Assembly (NCBI GenBank): GCA_031553705.1
Contig: JAVBLD010000068.1
Span: forward strand, 1-23,813
From: JAVBLD01 sp031553705
GTDB taxonomy: Bacteria > Bacteroidota > Bacteroidia > Bacteroidales > Marinifilaceae
Length of the DNA: 23,813 bases
Direction of reading: 5' to 3'
A program made the translations under genes and the position numbers. Below the pieces are notes generated by a model. That model made no database searches and was not told where the DNA came from. It was given only the letters and a program-made list of their open reading frames with translations. This document shows, in pieces, positions 1-5,404 of this stretch. Each line of letters starts with the position of its first letter. Position 1 is the first letter of the stretch.

Positions 1-29
1 TAGAAAATAGCACTGAATCGTGACTTCAT
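1..29 (-). CDS. Tyrosine integrase, N-terminal fragment running off the window
   Basis: An ATG at 29 reads leftward off the window and encodes MKSRFSAIF followed by TA-, probably Tyr. This matches the start of the integrase at the right end of the window (MKSTFRILFY) and the usual opening of Bacteroidota integrases with an Arm-DNA-bind_5 domain. Only nine full codons are visible, so the call rests mainly on the leader. A TAnnTTTG box lies exactly 20 bases before the ATG, as at the right-hand integrase, and a 15-mer 62 bases before the ATG recurs there at 61 bases. It would be the first gene of an integrative element lying left of tRNA-Lys. An overlapping ATG at 39 in another frame (MLEYEVTIQCYFL) is also open to the edge and is the alternative. 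Confidence 0.5.
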
Positions 30-49
30 ACTCTAACATTTTAAAAGTT

Positions 50-57
50 CAAAACTA
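50..57 (-). promoter_or_regulatory. Possible -7 box of the left integrase
   Basis: On the minus strand this reads TAGTTTTG, matching the Bacteroidota -7 consensus TAnnTTTG, with 20 bases to the ATG at 29. No TTTG element is present at the ideal 19-base spacing. The right-hand integrase has TAATTTTG at the same distance, which is the main support. Confidence 0.4.
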
Positions 58-91
58 CTTTATTTGTTATGAAGTCAGGTCAGACAAAGTG

Positions 92-204
92 CTGCCAATG
101 TGCGACTTAAATAGATATTCGCTACGATTTTGAGGTCGGGTAAAAAACGTAGCGAAACCGTAGCGGAGAAGTGTCTTTTGATTGCTTATCGCTGTCCTGC
201 CAAT
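92..204. repeat. Repeat cluster upstream of the left integrase (putative arm-type sites)
   Basis: The cluster contains an inverted pair TTCGCTACG (118-126) and CGTAGCGAA (148-156), plus a third copy of the core CGTAGCG at 159-165. It also has two minus-strand ATTGGCAG copies (92-99 and 197-204). The same octamer occurs twice in front of the right-hand integrase. Short repeats between an attachment site and int are typical of integrase or excisionase binding sites; that role is inferred. Confidence 0.45.
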
Positions 205-221
205 GATGGACAAAAAACAGA

Positions 222-255
222 AAAACCTCCTAAAATCAACGTTTTAGGAGGTTTT
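222..255. terminator. Hairpin terminator downstream of tRNA-Lys
   Basis: Arms AAAACCTCCTAAAA (222-235) and TTTTAGGAGGTTTT (242-255) form a perfect 14-bp stem with a 6-base loop. T-rich sequence follows on either strand, so it can work both ways. It most likely ends the tRNA-Lys transcript (minus strand) and insulates it from the integrase region. Confidence 0.75.
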
Positions 256-300
256 GTCTTTTCTTTTTCAGGTCTTGTCAAATTGATTTTGACCCCTTAG

Positions 301-373
301 TGATCCAGCTGGGACTCGAACCCAGGACCCCAACATTAAAAGTGTTGTGCTCTACCAGCTGAGCTACTGAATC
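301..373 (-). tRNA. tRNA-Lys (anticodon TTT)
   Basis: The minus strand folds as a complete 73-base tRNA. The acceptor stem GATTCAG pairs with CTGGATC, with one G-T pair, and the discriminator is A. The anticodon stem CAACA/TGTTG encloses loop CTTTTAA, giving anticodon TTT (complement at 338-340). The T arm is CTGGG-TTCGAGT-CCCAG. The 3' CCA is not encoded. It has a perfect promoter upstream and a terminator downstream. Its 3' end faces the putative integrative element, and tRNA 3' ends are common attachment sites. Confidence 0.96.
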
Positions 374-395
374 ATTTTTTATCCGTTTGCGGGTG

Positions 396-426
396 CAAAG
401 GTAGAGGTTTTGTTGTAACTCGCAAA
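396..426 (-). promoter_or_regulatory. Consensus Bacteroidota promoter for tRNA-Lys
   Basis: On the minus strand TTTG (423-426) is followed by exactly 19 bases and TACCTTTG (396-403), a perfect TTTG-N19-TAnnTTTG promoter. Transcription would begin about 15 bases before the mature tRNA 5' end. Confidence 0.85.
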
Positions 427-479
427 TTAAAGTATCTTTTTTTTGAAATAATTTTAAAAAATAAGGAGTGTTTTACACC

Positions 480-1091
480 TTAAGAAATGAGATCAGGTAA
501 TATGATCAATGAATCTACCTGGTTTAAGCAGGCGATTAATTTAGGTAATGCACTTCGTCGGATGGACAAAGTCATTTTACATTCCATTTCGAAATGACGT
601 TCAAGTACTTCGGGTTCTTCCTCTTTGATAATTCGCATCACATCATTCAATGCTAGATAATGAAAGCGAACGGATATCCGCTCATCCACTGTTTTCTCTA
701 CAATCATTGCATTTCGAAGAGCGTCCCCGGCAGCTTCCTTATATGCATTTGTCAAACCGGCAACACCTAATTTCACTCCTCCGAAATAGCGTACCACAAC
801 GATCAATACGTTGGTTATACCATTGGAAAGAATCTGTCCGAGAATAGGTTTTCCGGCAGTGGAAGAAGGCTCGCCGCCGTCATTGGTCCGGAATCTTTTT
901 TTATCAGGACCAAGCATATAAGCATAACAATAGTGACGGGCGTCATGGTATTTCTCTTTCAGCGCCGCCACCTTTTCTTTTATCTCTTCTTCAGTCGTCA
1001 CCGGATATACAAAAGCCATAAATTTGCTGCCTTTCTCTTTATATAGGCCTTCGGCAGCCTGTTCAACCGTTTTGTATTTATCCTCTTCCAT
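480..1091 (-). CDS. YigZ/IMPACT family protein (UPF0029)
   Basis: This 203-residue protein is full length for the YigZ family. The N-terminal UPF0029/IMPACT domain spans about residues 15-125 and shows the family pattern KGSKFMAF, HDARHYCYAY, NDGGEPSSTAGKPIL and VVRYFGGVKLGVAGL. A DUF1949-like C-terminal domain follows (about 135-195). Bacterial members are structurally related to eukaryotic IMPACT, a regulator of Gcn2, but their cellular role is not settled. It lies downstream of dnaA on the same strand. A hairpin terminator sits only 12 bases before its ATG, so expression may depend on readthrough from dnaA. I saw no separate -7 box between the hairpin and the start. Confidence 0.9.
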   Translation of the reverse strand: MEEDKYKTVEQAAEGLYKEKGSKFMAFVYPVTTEEEIKEKVAALKEKYHDARHYCYAYMLGPDKKRFRTNDGGEPSSTAGKPILGQILSNGITNVLIVVVRYFGGVKLGVAGLTNAYKEAAGDALRNAMIVEKTVDERISVRFHYLALNDVMRIIKEEEPEVLERHFEMECKMTLSIRRSALPKLIACLNQVDSLIILPDLIS

Positions 1092-1103
1092 GTTTTTAAT
1101 TAA

Positions 1104-1128
1104 AAAGACCGGTAAATACCCGGTCTTT
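1104..1128 (-). terminator. Hairpin terminator between dnaA and the yigZ-family gene
   Basis: Arms AAAGACCGG (1104-1112) and CCGGTCTTT (1120-1128) form a 9-bp stem with a 7-base loop. On the minus strand a T-rich run follows the stem, so it should end dnaA transcription. The yigZ-family start codon at 1091 is 12 bases past the stem. Confidence 0.7.
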
Positions 1129-1142
1129 CATCCCTCTTTTGC

Positions 1143-2570
1143 TTAATTTGAACAATATAGCTTTTTTTGGATCTCCTCTACCTGCAACCTGAATTTCCGG
1201 TCGGTCTCCATCAGATCCGTTACGGCTTTACAAGCATAAAGAACCGTAGCATGATCTTTCTTACCGATCTGGCTTCCGATATGTGCAAGCGACGCTTTGG
1301 TATAGTTTTTACAGAAATACATTGCTAGCTGTCTGGCCTGTACCACTTCGCGCCTTCGTGTCTTTTCCTGTAATAGCTCCGCAGATATATTAAAATGGCC
1401 GCAAACAATGGTCTGTATCTTCTCAACTGTCAATTCTGCAGGTTGCTGCCTCTTCACCATTTTGCTCAAGATTTCCCGCGCCACCTCAAGCGTCAGGTCT
1501 TTTTTATTAAAAGTGGATTGAGCCAACAGAGAGATCATCGCCCCTTCCAATTCCCGGACATTATTATTGACATACTTACAAATATATTCAATCACCTCAT
1601 CCGAGAAATCGATCCCATCTTTTCGTGCTTTATGCTCAACAATCTCTTTCCGGGTGTCAAAATCCGGCACTTTGATCTCTGCAGACAACCCCCATCTGAA
1701 ACGCGATAAAAGACGCTCTTCCATACCGCTCAGTTCGGCAGGTGATTTATCAGATGTCAAGATCAGCTGCTTTTTGGACTGATGCAGATGATTAAATATA
1801 TGAAAGAATGTATTCTGTGTTCCAGTCTTTCCGGCTAATTCATGAATATCGTCCAGAATCAGTACATCGATCAACTGATAAAAATGGATAAAGTCATTAA
1901 TCTCATTTCTTCTAACCGCTTCGGTAAATTGAGTCTGAAACAGGTTGGTTGAGACATAAAGCACCACTTTATTCGGAAAGTTCTGCTTTACCTCCAACCC
2001 AATAGCCTGTGCCAAATGCGTCTTTCCTAATCCGGAACCGCCATAAATCAATAGCGGGTTAAAGGCAGTACCTCCCGGATTCTGAGCAATAGCCATCCCG
2101 GCAGACCGTGCCAACCGATTGCATGTCCCTTCGATATAACTATCCATCGTATAGGTCGGATTCAAATTCGAATCGATCTGTATCTTATTCGTTGCCCGCT
2201 CAAAAGGATTCTTCAGAGTCCCCTGCCCCTTGTTATCAACATATATGGTACTTACTTCCGGTTTCTTTGCCGGATTGGACGACATTGTCATGGCCAACGG
2301 ATGTTTGGGTTTACTCTTTTCAACCACTACAGAATATTCCAATTTGGCATTCGGTCCAATAACTGTCTTTAAAGCACCTTTCAAAATGTCAATAAATTCA
2401 CTCTCCAATGACTCGTACACATAAGTACTCTCTACTTGAATCGTCAACACATCGTCTTTTATTTTTAATGGACGAATCGGTTGAAACAAATCCCTGTATT
2501 TCTCCGGCAATACCTGTTCTTTGATTATTTCCAAACACTTTGACCAGATATTTTTACAATTCATTTCCAT
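1143..2570 (-). CDS. dnaA: Chromosomal replication initiator protein DnaA
   Basis: DnaA binds origin DnaA boxes as an ATP-form filament and melts the origin. At 475 residues it is normal length. Domain I is at about 1-85, followed by a variable linker to about 135. The AAA+ domain contains Walker A GGSGLGKT (177-184), Walker B LILDDIH (237-243) and the RLLSRF box with the arginine finger (286-291). The C-terminal helix-turn-helix domain includes the signature around KKDHATVLYACKAV (437-450). The start is MEMNCKN; a second in-frame ATG two codons later is also possible. No perfect DnaA box was seen in the upstream AT-rich gap, so location beside the origin cannot be claimed. A terminator follows the gene. 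Confidence 0.98.
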   Translation of the reverse strand: MEMNCKNIWSKCLEIIKEQVLPEKYRDLFQPIRPLKIKDDVLTIQVESTYVYESLESEFIDILKGALKTVIGPNAKLEYSVVVEKSKPKHPLAMTMSSNPAKKPEVSTIYVDNKGQGTLKNPFERATNKIQIDSNLNPTYTMDSYIEGTCNRLARSAGMAIAQNPGGTAFNPLLIYGGSGLGKTHLAQAIGLEVKQNFPNKVVLYVSTNLFQTQFTEAVRRNEINDFIHFYQLIDVLILDDIHELAGKTGTQNTFFHIFNHLHQSKKQLILTSDKSPAELSGMEERLLSRFRWGLSAEIKVPDFDTRKEIVEHKARKDGIDFSDEVIEYICKYVNNNVRELEGAMISLLAQSTFNKKDLTLEVAREILSKMVKRQQPAELTVEKIQTIVCGHFNISAELLQEKTRRREVVQARQLAMYFCKNYTKASLAHIGSQIGKKDHATVLYACKAVTDLMETDRKFRLQVEEIQKKLYCSN

Positions 2571-2956
2571 AGTACACTGTTATACAGGAGTTATTAAAAT
2601 TTATTCCTCACTTTTTTCTATGATGCTAAATTCAAAAAAAAAAAACGATAAAAAAAATAGGATTTTACTTGATTTTGATTAAAAAATGCTTGTCATTTAT
2701 TTTCAAGATATTAACATCAACATTATGAAAATCAAAGAGTTACACAAACAAAAAACTGATATCACATCTATCAAAACAAATCTTAATATAACCAAAAAGA
2801 GCTATGTCGCTTCGCCTTCTTCAGCACCTAATTCATTAGGCATAAAGCCGGAAATTTAGTTTGTCTATTAACATAACGAAAAAACATAAAATAATATTAT
2901 GTTAATAAACACCTGATTTAATATTCTCTTATTTAGAATGAGTACATCCTTGTGTT
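2571..2956. other. AT-rich intergenic region between the MCE gene and dnaA
   Basis: This 386-base gap has no credible gene. It must hold the dnaA promoter, but I found no exact TAnnTTTG on the minus strand. It contains a long A run around 2635-2660, a short near-palindrome CCTAATTCATTAGG (2827-2840) and the inverted repeat at 2867-2906. I saw no perfect TTATNCACA DnaA box. Confidence 0.6.
2867..2906. repeat. Inverted repeat downstream of the MCE gene
   Basis: ATTAACATAA (2867-2876) and TTATGTTAAT (2897-2906) are perfect 10-base arms 20 bases apart. An inner pair AACATAA/TTATGTT can also form. It is AT-only and could be a weak terminator for the MCE operon or a protein-binding site. Confidence 0.5.
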
Positions 2957-4135
2957 TTAGGGCATTTTAACTATAAATGCGTTTTTATACTTTTTCTTAA
3001 CGGCAGGTAGTTGTTTTTCCGCCTGTTGAAGTTTTTTGTAAGTGTCAATCACGTATAGGTATCGCCCATTAGACCGAATTTCTTCTAAATCAGAATTCTC
3101 AACATATATTTTATCATCCAGTGGTAATGATTTATCGGATTCGGCAATTACAATCCCGTATTGACCTTTTTCCTTATCCGAACTAAAATCAAACAGTGAA
3201 AAATGGACAAACCGTTTCGGATTTGTATTAAGTTCTACCAGAAGCTTATTCAGGTTATCACCGGCAAGAACCAAGTTATAATAAAGTTCATCGTCGTTTA
3301 CGGCTTTACCTATCGTACCTTTCCCCGCATTAATTTCCGATAAGACCATACCGATTTGTCCCAGAATGTTATTCAGGCTACGTATCGTTTTATTTATATT
3401 CACACTACGAAGTGAGTCGCTAATATCGGTAACGTTATTCAAACTACGGGATATCTTAATATTGCTGCGTTCCAAATTACCCGTTATACTGTTTATATTT
3501 GCCAGGATATCCGAAATTCGACTCGATTCACGCGCCAATAATCTGTTCAATTCTCCCGAAGCCCCCTCAATATTTTCCAACGTCCGTCCCAGACTGTTAA
3601 ATCCGCCTTTGAAGCTTCCGTTATTATCAAACATTTCGTTTATAGAAACTAATATCGTATCCAAAGAAGACATGATATTATTGGCTTTCTGCTTTAAAGG
3701 CTGAAGCTGTTCATTCAGTTGCTCCATAACTCCCAACTCCAGTAAAGTCTTCAATGTATCGCCGCTCTGAGCGTACTGCATCGCATCACCGGGCTTCAGG
3801 TCAATCACTTTAGACCCCATCAAATCCGCATTTTGAATAACAGCGATCGAATTCTTCGGTATTTCCAGCTTTTTCCCTACGCTAAACTGTACCAAAACTT
3901 TGTCAAAATGCTCCCCTGCAAAAGAGATTGCTGTAACTTGTCCTACATTATATCCACGATAAACAACCCCACTCGATACTTTCAACCCATCCACCCGGTC
4001 ATATACACCATAAAAAACACTATTCCGGTCAAACAATGACTTAGCTTTCAGGAAATTAATTCCCCAGATTAATATAACTAACGCTATAATTGCTGTAGCA
4101 GCCAATTTTACTTCTCTTGTTATACGTATGCCCAT
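2957..4135 (-). CDS. MCE/MlaD family protein with SPOR-like C-terminal module
   Basis: MCE proteins form periplasmic rings or tunnels that carry phospholipids between inner and outer membrane, usually with an MlaE/MlaF-type ABC transporter. The 392-residue protein has one N-terminal membrane segment (about 11-29) and an MCE domain (about 38-115, with GLKVSSGVVYRGYNVGQV and VIQNADLMGSKVIDL). A long helical region follows (about 135-310). The last roughly 70 residues (GQYGIVI to FIVKMP) are an extra module resembling the SPOR-like end of the neighbouring amidase. The gap to the upstream amidase gene is 30 bases, so the two probably form one transcript. MlaE and MlaF partners are not in the window. 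Confidence 0.88.
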   Translation of the reverse strand: MGIRITREVKLAATAIIALVILIWGINFLKAKSLFDRNSVFYGVYDRVDGLKVSSGVVYRGYNVGQVTAISFAGEHFDKVLVQFSVGKKLEIPKNSIAVIQNADLMGSKVIDLKPGDAMQYAQSGDTLKTLLELGVMEQLNEQLQPLKQKANNIMSSLDTILVSINEMFDNNGSFKGGFNSLGRTLENIEGASGELNRLLARESSRISDILANINSITGNLERSNIKISRSLNNVTDISDSLRSVNINKTIRSLNNILGQIGMVLSEINAGKGTIGKAVNDDELYYNLVLAGDNLNKLLVELNTNPKRFVHFSLFDFSSDKEKGQYGIVIAESDKSLPLDDKIYVENSDLEEIRSNGRYLYVIDTYKKLQQAEKQLPAVKKKYKNAFIVKMP

Positions 4136-4165
4136 TTTTTTTAAAATTGAGAATCCTTCTATTCT

Positions 4166-5287
4166 TCACTTTTCACTCTTCATTTTTCTTGCTTCGGCAA
4201 CCGATATCACATTACCTTTATATATAGCAATAATAAAACAGTCCCGAATTTTTTGCTTCACCTTGCCAAACACCTCTTTAACCTTATCATAATCATCAGA
4301 TTCCCCGACATAATAGCGATAGCGGTTACCGCAACATATCTCGGTAATTTGTTCCGTTATCCCGATCCGCTTCAGATCTGAAATTTTGCTTTGTGCCGAA
4401 GCAACCTGAACGGCATAAAACAAACCGTCCGACCGGAAAGTATTCACCGTATCTTTCTTCTCTTCCTCACCGGCAGAATTTTTATTAGTCAGCAATGCGC
4501 TATTTCTTCCTTCATTATTTTTGTATGTCTTGAAAGCCTGAAAAATAGCATTTGTAATTTTATTCTGTCCATCATTGGTATTTAAATAACGCTCCTCTTC
4601 CTGGTTCGAAATAAAGCAAGCCTCTACCAGAATTGCTGGCATGGCAGCATCTTTCAACACCCAAAATGCATCTTGAGTCACCTCCCTATCCCGCTTTCCG
4701 GTAGCCTGCACCATTTCATTCTGTACTATCGAAGCAAATTCAAGGCTCTTTTCCAGATGCACATTCCGCACCATATTAAAAATAATATACGACTCTGCCT
4801 TTGTCGGATCAAAACCGGCATATTTAATGGTATAGTCCTCTTCATATTTTATAACCGCATTTTCCCTCATCGCCACCTGAAGATTCTGGTCCGAACTTCT
4901 CGAACCGAGGACAAAAGTTTCTACTCCCTTTGCATTCCTGTTATTACTGGAATTTATATGAATCGAAATAAACAGGTCGGCTTTGCCGTCATTTGCTATT
5001 TTTGTCCGCTCTTTCAAACCGACACTCACATCTTTATCCCTTGTATATACAATCTTCATCTCGGGATATTGCGCTTTTATTAACTTTCCCACTTTCAACG
5101 CAAGGTTCAAAGTAATCGTCTTCTCATAAGATTTTAACCCTATCGCGCCCGGGTCCTCACCTCCATGTCCGGGATCTATGCAAATACACCTGATTTCTCC
5201 GATATGACTTTGCGCCACAGATAAGGCCGGCATAAGTAAAATGAAAAAGAACAAGCATATTCCGGATACTCCGCAACGAATTATCAT
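4166..5287 (-). CDS. N-acetylmuramoyl-L-alanine amidase with SPOR-like C-terminus
   Basis: This zinc amidase (Amidase_3 family, like AmiA/B/C) cleaves the bond between N-acetylmuramic acid and the peptide stem, typically during cell separation. The 373-residue protein starts with a signal peptide ending near VAQ (about 26). The catalytic domain spans about 33-255. Visible zinc ligands are H41 (DPGHGG), E55 (SYEK) and H110 (SIHINS), with catalytic E222 (VEACFISN). After a polar linker, residues about 288-358 form a SPOR-like module, which in this family often binds septal denuded glycan. It is the first gene of a likely two-gene operon with the MCE gene and is divergent from the LptD-like gene across a 117-base gap. 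Confidence 0.94.
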   Translation of the reverse strand: MIIRCGVSGICLFFFILLMPALSVAQSHIGEIRCICIDPGHGGEDPGAIGLKSYEKTITLNLALKVGKLIKAQYPEMKIVYTRDKDVSVGLKERTKIANDGKADLFISIHINSSNNRNAKGVETFVLGSRSSDQNLQVAMRENAVIKYEEDYTIKYAGFDPTKAESYIIFNMVRNVHLEKSLEFASIVQNEMVQATGKRDREVTQDAFWVLKDAAMPAILVEACFISNQEEERYLNTNDGQNKITNAIFQAFKTYKNNEGRNSALLTNKNSAGEEEKKDTVNTFRSDGLFYAVQVASAQSKISDLKRIGITEQITEICCGNRYRYYVGESDDYDKVKEVFGKVKQKIRDCFIIAIYKGNVISVAEARKMKSEK

Positions 5288-5339
5288 GATATTTCAAACT
5301 TTTTAAAAAGAATAGTGAGTATTAACAATCAATATTTCT

Positions 5340-5347
5340 TACCTTTG
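5340..5347 (+). promoter_or_regulatory. -7 promoter box of the lptD-like gene
   Basis: TACCTTTG is an exact match to TAnnTTTG. No TTTG is found 19 bases upstream. Transcription would start near 5354, giving a leader of about 50 bases to the TTG start at 5405 or about 105 bases to the ATG at 5459. Confidence 0.65.
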
Positions 5348-5404
5348 CAATCCAGAGTGAGACTGGTATGCGAATCCAATTCATCGCAAAAATAGTATAA
5401 TAAA

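Noticed and set aside
2571..2956. Chromosomal origin next to dnaA
   Set aside because: It is AT-rich and beside dnaA, but no TTATNCACA boxes were seen, only a distant TTACACA-like word. In Bacteroidota the origin is not reliably next to dnaA. A skew plot of the whole chromosome would decide.
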